The notes below the pieces were generated by a model. The model ran no database searches, was not told where the DNA came from, and saw nothing but the letters and a program-made list of their open reading frames with translations. From Alphaproteobacteria bacterium (lineage in GTDB: Bacteria; Pseudomonadota; Alphaproteobacteria; Micavibrionales; UBA2020): DNA of 64,000 nt. Positions 1 through 8,070 of this stretch are shown one piece after another. Positions within the stretch are counted from its first letter, which is position 1. Every line of letters begins with the position of its first letter. Where the stretch lies: positions 706,230-770,229 of the forward strand of contig JAICWS010000002.1 in NCBI GenBank assembly GCA_025934695.1, in the 5' to 3' direction. Position numbers and translations under genes: made by a program.

Positions 1-106
1 GCCGATGGAAAAGCTCATGGCCGTTGCTTATTGTGTTGCGGGCGCATTTTGTCAGAAGGCTACCGGCATATGCCAGCGCTTTTTCTTCACTGATGAGCAA
101 CTGTAG
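1..106 (+). CDS. C-terminal fragment of an unknown protein (cut by window edge)
   Basis: The frame starting at base 2 stays open from the window edge to a TAG at 104-106. It would encode the last 34 or so residues of a protein with three Cys and a Phe-rich end. A second open frame ends at 91-93, so which frame is coding is uncertain. No family is recognisable. Bases 107-213, before the next gene, are AT-rich and could hold its promoter. Confidence 0.3.
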   Translation, partial: PMEKLMAVAYCVAGAFCQKATGICQRFFFTDEQL

Positions 107-224
107 GCGATTAATCTTTGATTTTACAATGTTTTTCGCCAAAAGTCGCCTTATGAAAATATATTGCCATAATATATAAGAATCTGCTACCTTGCGGCCA
201 TCCCTTCAACAGTGAGAGATGCCG

Positions 225-1880
225 ATGCCCGCATTCATCGACAAAATCAAAACCTACCCCTGGCGACACAACATCAAGAAACTGCTGTTCGAAACGCCGG
301 CGGAAATCCTGATTGGCGTCGCGCTGCTGGGCACCGTGTTCGGTATCGCCGGCTATCGAAACCGCGCCGCCCGCGCGGGCGAAATTCCCATCGCCTTCTC
401 CGAGGTGGAGCAGATCACGAAGGATTTCAATAGCCAAAGCAAGCCCGTGCCGCCGCTGACCAAATTCTACGCGGTCAACAACGACGTGGCGATGAAGGTG
501 TTCGAATCCAATAATATCGCCCTGGCGATGGGGAAGACCAACCTGCTGTTCGCGACGGAGCTGCGCACGCGCATTGACGCTGCCTTCAAGGTACATCCGC
601 TCATCAGCACCTATGCGCAGGAAATGCCGGACGACGCGCAACAGGCGATGAATTCTCTGAACAAGCTGACGATCGCGGCGAACGAGCTGCCGGGCATCGA
701 CGCCGCCTTTAACAAGGTCTGGACCGAACACCACCACGACGTGACGCATATCCGCCACTGGACGTCGCGCTCCTGCGATTCCAAGGGCAAGAACTGCCAC
801 ACGGTCGACCATTATACGACCGTCTACGATTATACGATCCATACCTACAACTATCATCCCGACGCAGCCCGCCGCGCGGCGGCGCTGCTGGATGACTTCG
901 TGGCCCGCAATCCCGACCTCACGATCGGCGAGAAGCTCTGTATCACGCATGAAACCCATGCCGACAACGAAGAAGCCATCGCGAAAAGCATGAAGCGCGA
1001 ACTCAAGGGGAAGACGCCCACGGCCGACCAGTATCTGAGCTACACCAATACCTGGGCGCGGGGATCGAACTTCGCCAAATACGCGCCGGGCGCCGCCGCG
1101 AATTACGCGGCGCTGAAAAGCATTGCGGCCGACTGGAACAACGCCATGCACACGGCGCACAGCGAGCAGTATCGCACCTTCTCCCACTCCGACAGCGGTC
1201 CGCGCGAATACCAGGTTTCGGACGCCGAGCAGTCGCGCGGGCAGGGCATCGTCGACGCGTCACACCATGTCGTGGACGGCATCCGCTTTTCGGCCGGGGC
1301 CGTGCCGGCGCTGGATGCGAAAATCAGGCAATATGTGGGCGTCGTGCTCGAGCACCAGCCGGGCGACGCCGACCAGCTGCGTTCCGACATCATGAAAATG
1401 TCGCGCGAGATCTATCAGAAGAACTACGAAAACGGCTTCGACGTCCAGCCCTTCAAGTGGCTCGATGTCATCCTCATCACGATGCTCGGCATGGCGATCG
1501 GCGGCGGCATCGGCTTTGGCGTGGACCGTTTCCTGGATTCGCGCAAAGAAGAATGGTATGAACACGACGGCGAAAACGAGCCGCAGTCGCGGCGCAACCG
1601 TCCTGGCGCGGACTGGATTCCCGCGCCGGAACGCATACCGGAGCCGCAGCCCGCCGAAGAGCCCGCGATTCCCCCGGATCTGAGAGAAACTGGCCTGCCG
1701 CGCCCCAGCTGGACACCAGCGCCGCCCAAGGGAGTCGAGGTATCGCCCCCGCTGCCCGACCGCCCGAAACCCGCGGCAGAAACCTCACCTCCCGCCGTAA
1801 CGGATGATGCGCCGCAAATGCCGGACCCCGGCGCGCAGCGCGACAAATGGGTCAAGAAGTATAAGGATCTAACGCCTTAA
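225..1880 (+). CDS. Two-helix membrane protein of unknown function with Pro-rich tail
   Basis: A 551-residue protein I do not recognise. A hydrophobic helix near residues 28-44 is followed by a long, mainly helical polar region (about 50-405). That region has a His/Tyr-rich stretch around residues 170-210 and several Cys. A second membrane helix lies near 411-432, followed by a Pro/Glu-rich C-terminal tail of about 100 residues. The two helices suggest an inner-membrane anchor with the central domain on one side and the Pro-rich tail on the other. ATG 219 is directly abutted by GAGAG (214-218), whereas ATG 225 stands 6 nt from it, so 225 is chosen. The stop lies only 3 bases from the stop of the convergent PIG-L gene. 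A phage or secretion role cannot be inferred. Confidence 0.75.
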   Translation: MPAFIDKIKTYPWRHNIKKLLFETPAEILIGVALLGTVFGIAGYRNRAARAGEIPIAFSEVEQITKDFNSQSKPVPPLTKFYAVNNDVAMKVFESNNIALAMGKTNLLFATELRTRIDAAFKVHPLISTYAQEMPDDAQQAMNSLNKLTIAANELPGIDAAFNKVWTEHHHDVTHIRHWTSRSCDSKGKNCHTVDHYTTVYDYTIHTYNYHPDAARRAAALLDDFVARNPDLTIGEKLCITHETHADNEEAIAKSMKRELKGKTPTADQYLSYTNTWARGSNFAKYAPGAAANYAALKSIAADWNNAMHTAHSEQYRTFSHSDSGPREYQVSDAEQSRGQGIVDASHHVVDGIRFSAGAVPALDAKIRQYVGVVLEHQPGDADQLRSDIMKMSREIYQKNYENGFDVQPFKWLDVILITMLGMAIGGGIGFGVDRFLDSRKEEWYEHDGENEPQSRRNRPGADWIPAPERIPEPQPAEEPAIPPDLRETGLPRPSWTPAPPKGVEVSPPLPDRPKPAAETSPPAVTDDAPQMPDPGAQRDKWVKKYKDLTP

Positions 1881-1883
1881 AAC

Positions 1884-2729
1884 TCAGGCGGCTGTCAGCG
1901 ACCAGGACCGCTCGGCATAGACGTCGCGGCCCGTGCGGTGGCGCTCGTGCGCCAGGCTGTCCTTGATGAAATTGTCGTAGCCCGAATAAATGTAATGCAT
2001 CTGGCTTTCATAACAGGCGAGGCTTTCGTAGAGTTTTTTCAGCTCGGCCTCGGTCGCGATGATCTCTTCATCCTGCGACTTCAGCTTGTTTGACGATTCC
2101 TGGTTTAGCGCCGCGAAGTAAAGCGGCAGGCATTCCTCCTGGTAATAGCCCTCCGGCACGAAATGCTTGAGGTAATGGTAATCATGGATAGTCGCCAGCA
2201 TTTGCTTGTCCGTCACGGCGGGCAGCTGCGCGTCGCTGCCGATCTGGTGCAGCCGTCCCTGCAGCAAGCCGGGCCAGAGGATATACGGGCGATCCTCATA
2301 AAATCGCGTCGGCATCGAAGTGACGCGCCGGCCTGCCTCATAAGCGGTGCGGTGGTCGATATGGCCGCCCGCGCCCAAGGGGAAATAGGCGAGGTCGATT
2401 TTCCTGTCGGCGAAGAACCGCGTCACGCGGCCCGCTACCTTGTCGATAAATGGGTCGTGCGACGCATCGATCCTGCCGAAGAACAGGTTCTTCAGCGGAA
2501 TATATTGCGGGTCGCGGTCTGGCGCATCGAGTTCGTCGAGGAACGTGACATCGGCGCCCATGATCTTCTGCGCCGCCCGGTCCTCGTTCTTGCGGTTGGC
2601 GGAATTGGTTCCGGCGGTAAAAATGTTGAGAACGAAAATGTCGTCGCCCGCAGCCTTGCGGCGCTGGGCCATGATGCCGCAGGACAGTAGCGCGTCGTCC
2701 AGATGGGGTGAGACGATACATATTCTCAT
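1884..2729 (-). CDS. PIG-L (LmbE-like) family deacetylase
   Basis: A 281-residue protein of the PIG-L/LmbE fold, zinc-dependent enzymes that remove N-acetyl groups from GlcNAc-type sugars or mycothiol-like conjugates. The N-terminal strand runs straight into PHLDDALLSCG, the PHxDD metal-binding signature. A second His motif (HIDHRTAY) follows in the middle of the protein. The substrate cannot be told from sequence. The start is ATG 2729; an in-frame GTG sits at 2735. Neither has a Shine-Dalgarno sequence, and a TATTAT element lies only about 12 bases upstream (2741-2746), so the mRNA may be leaderless. It faces the unknown membrane protein tail-to-tail and diverges from the SIS gene; a shared sugar pathway with the latter is possible but unproven. 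Confidence 0.85.
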   Translation of the reverse strand: MRICIVSPHLDDALLSCGIMAQRRKAAGDDIFVLNIFTAGTNSANRKNEDRAAQKIMGADVTFLDELDAPDRDPQYIPLKNLFFGRIDASHDPFIDKVAGRVTRFFADRKIDLAYFPLGAGGHIDHRTAYEAGRRVTSMPTRFYEDRPYILWPGLLQGRLHQIGSDAQLPAVTDKQMLATIHDYHYLKHFVPEGYYQEECLPLYFAALNQESSNKLKSQDEEIIATEAELKKLYESLACYESQMHYIYSGYDNFIKDSLAHERHRTGRDVYAERSWSLTAA

Positions 2730-2850
2730 AAGCACACATTATAATATGCATGCGCCGGTTAGCAATGATACCTTGTGAGGCCTTTGCCTTCGCGCACGCA
2801 AGCCTGTAGAATCGCCACAAGGCAGGGCTTTCACGAAAGGCGTCGCATTT

Positions 2851-3834
2851 ATGTTATCAGCTTCCCCCTATGCATTGGTCGCGGAAATGCTCGAAGCGCC
2901 TGACGTCATCCGGCGCTTTGACAAGGACGTGGTGTCGGCCTGGGCCGACGCCATCGACCAGCAGCAGAAGCTCTTCATTTCGGGCGAGGGCTCCAGCCGC
3001 ATCTTCCCCTCCAAGAACCTGATCTCGCGCGCCTTCGCCAGCGGATCCTCCTGGGCGATCCATACCGAGGGCGGGCGGCAGGCGGCGGAATACGATCTCG
3101 AGGGGTTTGTCGTGCTGGCTGCCAGCAACAGCGGCCAGACGCGCGAACTCATCGCGCTGCTCGACAAGCTCGGCCGCGATGGCGTCGAACGTTACGGCGT
3201 GACGGCCACGGCCGGCAGCCGCATGACCGAAGTTGTCGACGATGCGCGCATCCTCAACTGCGGCACGGAAAAGGCGGTGGCCTCCTCCAAAACGGTGATC
3301 GAGCAGGCGCTCGTCTACCAGTCGCTGTTGCGCGGTGGCGAGTGGAGCGATCAGGAAAAGGCGGCCAATTATTGCGCCGATATCCTGTCCAAAGACGTTC
3401 CCGCGGAAATTGCGGATTATCTCGCCTCGGCCCCGATCATCTATTTCGCCGGACGCAACGACGGCGTGGCGGAGGAGCTGGCGCTGAAGACGGGCGAGAT
3501 CGCGCGCAAAAAAGCCGTCTATCTGGAAGGCACCTATGTCCTTCACGGCATCGAGGAAGTCATGCGCAAGGGGGAAACCCTGGTCCTGATCGAACCTTTC
3601 AAGGAAGAAATCGAAAAATACAAATCGATCCTGAAAGACAGCGTGGGCCTCAATGTGGCGGCGATTGCCTCTTTCGATACGCCATTCCCGACCATTAAAA
3701 TCCCGTCCTTGTCCGGCTTCGATGGCTATCTGCGCCTGATGGCGGGCTGGAACATCCTCGTCGCGGCCGGCCTTGCCCTGAACGTCAACCTCGACAAACC
3801 CGAACGCGCGCGCAAGATCGGCAACGCCGTTTAG
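2851..3834 (+). CDS. Double-SIS-domain sugar isomerase/aminotransferase-like protein
   Basis: A 327-residue protein with two SIS (sugar isomerase) domains, like the isomerase half of GlmS or AgaS but without a glutaminase domain. The first domain carries the phosphosugar loop ISGEGSSRIFPSKN and the AASNSGQTRE motif. The second begins near residue 185 (PIIYFAGRNDGVAEE) and contains a conserved KTGEIARKKAVYLEG segment. The family isomerises or deaminates phosphorylated amino sugars in the cytoplasm. GAAAGG lies 10 nt before the ATG. The stop codon overlaps that of the opposing aminotransferase gene (both use the TTAG at 3831-3834). The exact substrate is unknown; glucosamine/fructose 6-phosphate is the default guess. 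Confidence 0.85.
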   Translation: MLSASPYALVAEMLEAPDVIRRFDKDVVSAWADAIDQQQKLFISGEGSSRIFPSKNLISRAFASGSSWAIHTEGGRQAAEYDLEGFVVLAASNSGQTRELIALLDKLGRDGVERYGVTATAGSRMTEVVDDARILNCGTEKAVASSKTVIEQALVYQSLLRGGEWSDQEKAANYCADILSKDVPAEIADYLASAPIIYFAGRNDGVAEELALKTGEIARKKAVYLEGTYVLHGIEEVMRKGETLVLIEPFKEEIEKYKSILKDSVGLNVAAIASFDTPFPTIKIPSLSGFDGYLRLMAGWNILVAAGLALNVNLDKPERARKIGNAV

Positions 3835-5057
3835 GCCCTACGCTGAACAGGTTTTCCCTGTTTCTCTTCCTGCAGCGACTGGTCGAGCACTTTGGCCAGC
3901 CTTTCGTATTGCTCCGGCATGTTATAGACCTGCGCCGAAATGCGCAGGATGCGTCCCTTGCCGAATTGGGGCGAGAGCTCGGCGACCTGCGTCACGAAAT
4001 TATGCGCGCGCAGCCGGTCCCGCAACTCGTCGGCGCTCCCCGGGGGCAGCAGCACGGCCGCCATCGTGCCAATCATATCGTCCGGCGCATGAGGCTTCGC
4101 CTTCAGTACGTCCAGCAGTAAACGATAGCCATAGCGGACGAGACGCCGGTTGCCCTCGACGAGGCCCCACAGCCCATCCGGATGCATGGCTGAAAGGGTT
4201 TCGAATGCGACCTTCGGCGTAAAATAGGGAGTGACGTCGCGCGTGCCGGTCCAGGCGAAGGTCTTCTGGAACACGCTGAGTGCCGGATTGGGGTCGTTCG
4301 CGCCATGACTGGTGCTCAAAGGGCGGATACGGTCGCGAAAATCCTCCCGCACATAAATAAAGGCGCAGCCTGGCGCGCCGCACAGCCATTTGTGGCCATT
4401 GCCGGTGTAAAAAGCCGCACCCAATGTCCCGACATCCAGCGGCACCTGCGCGGGCGCATGGGCACCGTCAACCAGAGTTTCGATGCCGCGCTCCTTTAGG
4501 CCCGCGACGATATCCCGAATGGGGAAGATGAGGCCCGCTTCGCTCGTCACATGGTCAATGAGGGCGAGGCGCGTGCGCGTTGTAGCGGCATCCAGAATGG
4601 CCTTCGTCACCTGTGCGGTTCCGTCGAGTGGAAAAGGAACAACAGCAATGACAGGTTTCGCGCCTGTAAATTCCGCGATCTCGCGCACCGCGTTGTTGCA
4701 GGCGTTGTAGCCGTGGCTCGTCAGGAGGATTTCATCGCCCTCTTTAAAGTAATGGCGCAGGGCGAGGGACTTTAATATTGTGTTCACGCCCAGGGTCGCG
4801 CATTCGACATGCGCCACGCCTTCCGCATCCGCCTTGGCGAACGCGCTCCAGAAGAGACGGTTTTCGCTCATCCGCCTTGGCGTTTCGATAGCGAAATACT
4901 CGATCGGGTTGCGCATCAGCGCAGCGCGCTGCGCCTGTACGAACTCGCGCACCGCGCGCGGGCAGGCACCGAAAGAGCCATGGTTCATATAATCGACGCC
5001 GCCGAAATCCCATTCCGCGGCGGCGATTTTTGCGTATGTCCCGGTTTCAAATGTCAT
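3831..5057 (-). CDS. Class V aminotransferase, isopenicillin-N-epimerase-like
   Basis: A 408-residue PLP enzyme of fold type I, class V (cysteine desulfurase/isopenicillin N epimerase-like). It opens with WDFGGVDYMNHGSFGACP, typical of the epimerase-like group. The Schiff-base lysine is in GNGHKWLCGAPG, and the PLP-binding Asp/His lie in TLVDGAHAPAQVPLD. Such proteins act as epimerases, desulfurases or kynureninase-like lyases, and sequence alone does not choose. The frame is open 300 bases further upstream, but that part has no homology-like character and ATG 5057 begins at the family's usual N-terminus. The gene converges on the SIS gene with a 4-base overlap of stop codons. Confidence 0.85.
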   Translation of the reverse strand: MTFETGTYAKIAAAEWDFGGVDYMNHGSFGACPRAVREFVQAQRAALMRNPIEYFAIETPRRMSENRLFWSAFAKADAEGVAHVECATLGVNTILKSLALRHYFKEGDEILLTSHGYNACNNAVREIAEFTGAKPVIAVVPFPLDGTAQVTKAILDAATTRTRLALIDHVTSEAGLIFPIRDIVAGLKERGIETLVDGAHAPAQVPLDVGTLGAAFYTGNGHKWLCGAPGCAFIYVREDFRDRIRPLSTSHGANDPNPALSVFQKTFAWTGTRDVTPYFTPKVAFETLSAMHPDGLWGLVEGNRRLVRYGYRLLLDVLKAKPHAPDDMIGTMAAVLLPPGSADELRDRLRAHNFVTQVAELSPQFGKGRILRISAQVYNMPEQYERLAKVLDQSLQEEKQGKPVQRRA

Positions 5058-5214
5058 GGCGCGGCCCTTTGTCTCTCGGATATCTTTCTCGCGCCGGATT
5101 GGAACATGAATCGGCGGCGAAGAAAAGCGGAAATGTTCCGCCGCTTCGCCGATGAAAAATAGCGGCAGGGCTCCTTCATCAAGAGCAGCAACCCGGCGCA
5201 GAGGTGGGCCGACA

Positions 5215-5239
5215 GGAACCTTGAACGCCGCGGCGTGTT
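5215..5239 (+). promoter_or_regulatory. Candidate EcfG-type stress promoter for the repeat protein
   Basis: GGAAC at 5215-5219, 16 bases, then TGTT at 5236-5239. The alphaproteobacterial EcfG consensus is GGAAC-N16/17-CGTT, so only one -10 position differs. Predicted transcription start is near 5247, about 40 bases before the ATG at 5287, which has a GAAAGGA ribosome site. The downstream product is of a kind often found in EcfG regulons. Confidence 0.5.
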
Positions 5240-5286
5240 GAACTGGGACGAAACTGCAGTCCAACCTAAATGAAAGGATACGAAGA

Positions 5287-5946
5287 ATGCCAAGACAATC
5301 ACAATCGAGAGGTGGCCGGGGCCGCAACATGGAGCGCGACGATGAAGGCCGCTTCATGAGCGACGACGACCGCTCGCAGTCCCGTTCGCGACGCAGCCGC
5401 GACTATGACGACGAGGGCGATGGCCGCTCGTATCGCAGCGAAGGCCGCGGCCGTTCCTCACGCGGCGGCGAAGGCCGCGGACATGGTGGCTGGTTCGGCG
5501 ATTCCGAAGGACATTCGGAAGCGTCGCGCCGCGGTTGGCAGAGCTCCGACCATGGCGACAGCGGCTGGTATGGCGATTCCGAAGGACATTCGGAAGCGTC
5601 GCGCCGCGGCTGGCAGAACCCCAATCATGGCGACAGCGGCTGGTATGGCGATTCCGAAGGTCACTCGGAAGCGTCGCGCCGCGGCTGGCAGAACTCCGAC
5701 CATGGCGACAGCGGCTGGTTCGGCGATCCGGAAGGACATTCGGAAGCGTCGCGCAAGGGCTGGGGCGAGCGTTCCGGCTCCCGCTCGCGCAGCCGGTATG
5801 ACGAGGACGAAGATTACGGGCGTTCCTCGCGCTCCTCGCGTTCTTCGCGCTCCGAAGGTCGTGGCGGCGGACGCGGTCACGGCGGCTGGTTCGGTGATTC
5901 CGAAGGCCATTCACAGGCATCGAGACGCGGCTGGGACGAGCGCTAA
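5287..5946 (+). CDS. Hydrophilic stress-type protein with five GWFGDSEGHSEASRRGW repeats
   Basis: A 219-residue, highly charged and probably disordered protein rich in Arg, Ser, Gly and Asp. Five near-identical 17-residue units of the form GW(F/Y)GD(S/P)EGHS(E/Q)ASR(R/K)GW occur at residues 68-84, 93-109, 118-134, 143-159 and 200-216. The first four have a strict 25-residue (75 bp) period. They resemble the KGG/Con-10 motif of YciG-like stress proteins, and a DDEGRFMSDDD-like N-terminus is common in alphaproteobacterial homologues. There are no membrane helices or enzyme motifs. It is likely stress-induced, with an EcfG-like promoter just upstream and a strong terminator just downstream. The molecular role is unknown; protection of macromolecules is a guess. 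Confidence 0.8.
   Translation: MPRQSQSRGGRGRNMERDDEGRFMSDDDRSQSRSRRSRDYDDEGDGRSYRSEGRGRSSRGGEGRGHGGWFGDSEGHSEASRRGWQSSDHGDSGWYGDSEGHSEASRRGWQNPNHGDSGWYGDSEGHSEASRRGWQNSDHGDSGWFGDPEGHSEASRKGWGERSGSRSRSRYDEDEDYGRSSRSSRSSRSEGRGGGRGHGGWFGDSEGHSQASRRGWDER
5488..5763 (+). repeat. Four tandem 75-bp coding repeats
   Basis: Four copies of a 75-bp unit begin near 5488, 5563, 5638 and 5713 and encode the 25-residue protein repeat; a fifth, separated partial copy is at 5884-5934. Copies differ mostly at third codon positions and in the linker (QSSDHGDS, QNPNHGDS, QNSDHGDS), so they were duplicated and are held under protein-level selection. Recombination between copies could change repeat number. Confidence 0.85.
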
Positions 5947-5960
5947 TCGATACTGGGTGT

Positions 5961-6001
5961 AAAAAAGCTGGGAGGTCCGCAAGGGCCTCCCAGTTTTTTT
6001 T
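5961..6001. terminator. Strong bidirectional intrinsic terminator
   Basis: An 11-bp stem (arms 5968-5978 and 5983-5993, one G-T pair) closes a GCAA tetraloop and is followed by eight T. A run of six A precedes it, so it also works on the minus strand. It separates the repeat-protein gene from the convergent debranching-enzyme gene. Confidence 0.9.
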
Positions 6002-6009
6002 GTTCTTTT

Positions 6010-8070
6010 TTAATGTGGGCAGAAACCGTTGGTCTTCGCCCAGCAGCGCAGCACCTCGGCCACGCTCCAGGCCTGCGAGATGCAGCCGCGCGGCGTGAAA
6101 GGCTCCTCCGCGTCACAGATCTCGCTGATGGTGCCGATGCAGCTCTGCTCCATGTGGGGGATGAAGCCCATCAGGAAACGGCGGGCGTGGCTGTGATCCT
6201 CGGGGCGAAGCGCCAGCCAGGCGTCGATGAACGGGCCGATCAGCCAAGGCCAGACGGTGCCCTGGTGATAAGCCGCGTCGCGCGCGCGCAGGTCGCCGAA
6301 GTACTGCGGCTTGTAATCCTTGTTGTCGGGGGACAGCGAGCGCAGGCCCACAGGGGTCAGCAGTTTCTTCTCCACGGTCTCCAGCACCGGCTGCCAGTGG
6401 CGCTGGTCCAGCACGGGGTAGCGCAGCGAAAACGCCATGACCTGGTTGGGCCGGCAGGAACTGTCGTCTCCGCCTTCCCCGTCGACGACGTCGTAAAGAA
6501 AGCCGGATTTTTCGTTCCAGAATCTTTCGTTGAAGGATTTTTTCGCCTTGGCCGCCTGGTTCAGCCAGGCTTCGGCTTCTTCGTGCCGCTCTTCCTCGCC
6601 CAGCCAATGCGCCAGAAGCCGCAGCGCGTTATACCACAGCGCGTTGATCTCGACCGCCTTGCCGCGGCGCGGCGTGACGACCCAGTCGCCGACCTTGGCG
6701 TCCATCCAGGTCAGCTGATAGCCTTCCTGTCCCTGGGTCAGCAGCCCGTCGGTTGGGTCCACGCGGATGCCAAAACGTGTGCCGGCCACGTGGTGTTCGG
6801 CGATACGTAAAAGAGTGGGCAGCAGCAAGCGCAAGGTGTCGCGGTCGCGAGTATAGGCAAGATAACGGTCGATCGCGTGGAAATACCATAGCGTTGCGTC
6901 CGCCGTGTGATAAAGCCCGTCGTCGGATCCTTCCGGGAACAGGTTCGGGATCAGCCCGTCTTTGACGTGGCGGTTCATCGAGCGCAAGATCCATCCCGCC
7001 TCCGCGTGCCGCCCGGTCACAAGCGTCAGGCCTTCGAGGGAGATCATCGTGTCGCGCCCCCAGTCGGTGAACCAGTGATAGCCCGCGATGACGGCGCGCA
7101 CCGAATCGTCCGAGGCGCGCGCGCGCGTATGTTCGCGGATGCGGCCTGCCGGATCGAACAGGAACTGGTCGGCCGCGAGGACAAGCTCGGCCGGGATGCC
7201 CACGCGCACCTCGGGCCGCGTGCGCTGCAGCAGGTGCGCGCGCCGGTCGCGTTCGAACGTCTCGGCGTCGATGGGCACCATCGCCTCGACTTTCATCCAG
7301 TTTTCGGTCGAGATGGTGAAACTGAAGTCCGCCCCTTCCGACAGGGTGACCTTGAAGTAGCCGGGACTCCAGACGAGGTCGCGGGATTCATACCCGCGCT
7401 CCGCCTCGACGCGGAAGAACATGGTTTCCGTCGTGCCGCCGTCCGCGATGAAGGACGTGTGGTCGCCGTGGGGGCGCAGCCGCAGGACCGGCAGGTCGCT
7501 TCCCGCCGATATCTCGTAACGATTGCCGTTGAGCGTCAGCATGTAATTGCGCTGTACGGAATTCGCGTCGTAAGCGGCGTCATGGGGGTGAAAGCGCATG
7601 CCGGGCCGCAGCTCGAGGCCGACGGATTCCGCCCCCTTCAGCAGCCGGTAGAAGACGTGCACCGTGTTCTGGCGATAGGGCATGACCACGCGGCGCTCGA
7701 TTTCGACGCCGTCGATATCGAACGTCCAGATCGGCATGCCGTATTCGAGGCGGAACTCGGTCAAATACTGGGCGGCGGGCAGGATGACGCGCCCCTGCGC
7801 CTCCTCGTTCCCGGTCAGCTGCACCACACGGCCGTCCGGCATGCGTATCTGTTCGAACAGCCGCTTGAGCATCAGCATGCGGCCCAAGGGCGCGGGTTCC
7901 GCCGAAATCAGGAAGCCGTGATAGCGGCGCGTGCCGATGCCGGCCACCGTGCCGCTTGCGTAGCCGCCCAAGCCATTCGTGATGATCCATTCGCGCCGCA
8001 GCAGTGCATCGGTTTCGGCGGGCTGCATTTTTTCAGAAGGGCGGAAGATGCGCGTCGGCGTTTCGATCAC
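6010..8070 (-). CDS. Amylo-alpha-1,6-glucosidase-type glycogen debranching enzyme
   Basis: A 686-residue protein of the bacterial/archaeal GDE family (AGL C-terminal-like, GH133). It hydrolyses the alpha-1,6-linked branch stubs of glycogen. The N-terminal domain begins with the family signature ITNGLGGYASGTVAG followed by RRYHGFL. The C-terminal (alpha/alpha)6 domain has GYHWFTDWGRDTMIS and YHQGTVWPWLIGPF. GTG 8070 is chosen as start because GTGA overlaps the TGA of treZ (8067-8070), implying translational coupling; the frame is open to 8118. Paired with treZ in one operon, it probably helps feed linear glucan to the trehalose pathway, and it is functionally redundant in part with glgX across the divergent promoter. 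Confidence 0.88.
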   Translation of the reverse strand: MIETPTRIFRPSEKMQPAETDALLRREWIITNGLGGYASGTVAGIGTRRYHGFLISAEPAPLGRMLMLKRLFEQIRMPDGRVVQLTGNEEAQGRVILPAAQYLTEFRLEYGMPIWTFDIDGVEIERRVVMPYRQNTVHVFYRLLKGAESVGLELRPGMRFHPHDAAYDANSVQRNYMLTLNGNRYEISAGSDLPVLRLRPHGDHTSFIADGGTTETMFFRVEAERGYESRDLVWSPGYFKVTLSEGADFSFTISTENWMKVEAMVPIDAETFERDRRAHLLQRTRPEVRVGIPAELVLAADQFLFDPAGRIREHTRARASDDSVRAVIAGYHWFTDWGRDTMISLEGLTLVTGRHAEAGWILRSMNRHVKDGLIPNLFPEGSDDGLYHTADATLWYFHAIDRYLAYTRDRDTLRLLLPTLLRIAEHHVAGTRFGIRVDPTDGLLTQGQEGYQLTWMDAKVGDWVVTPRRGKAVEINALWYNALRLLAHWLGEEERHEEAEAWLNQAAKAKKSFNERFWNEKSGFLYDVVDGEGGDDSSCRPNQVMAFSLRYPVLDQRHWQPVLETVEKKLLTPVGLRSLSPDNKDYKPQYFGDLRARDAAYHQGTVWPWLIGPFIDAWLALRPEDHSHARRFLMGFIPHMEQSCIGTISEICDAEEPFTPRGCISQAWSVAEVLRCWAKTNGFCPH

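Noticed and set aside
3909..5162. Several short plus-strand frames inside the class V aminotransferase gene
   Set aside because: Antisense shadows; the minus-strand enzyme has full PLP motifs.
5488..5763. Regularly spaced repeats, possible CRISPR array
   Set aside because: Period is 75 bp, multiple of three, inside one reading frame, with the linker also repeated; it encodes protein repeats.
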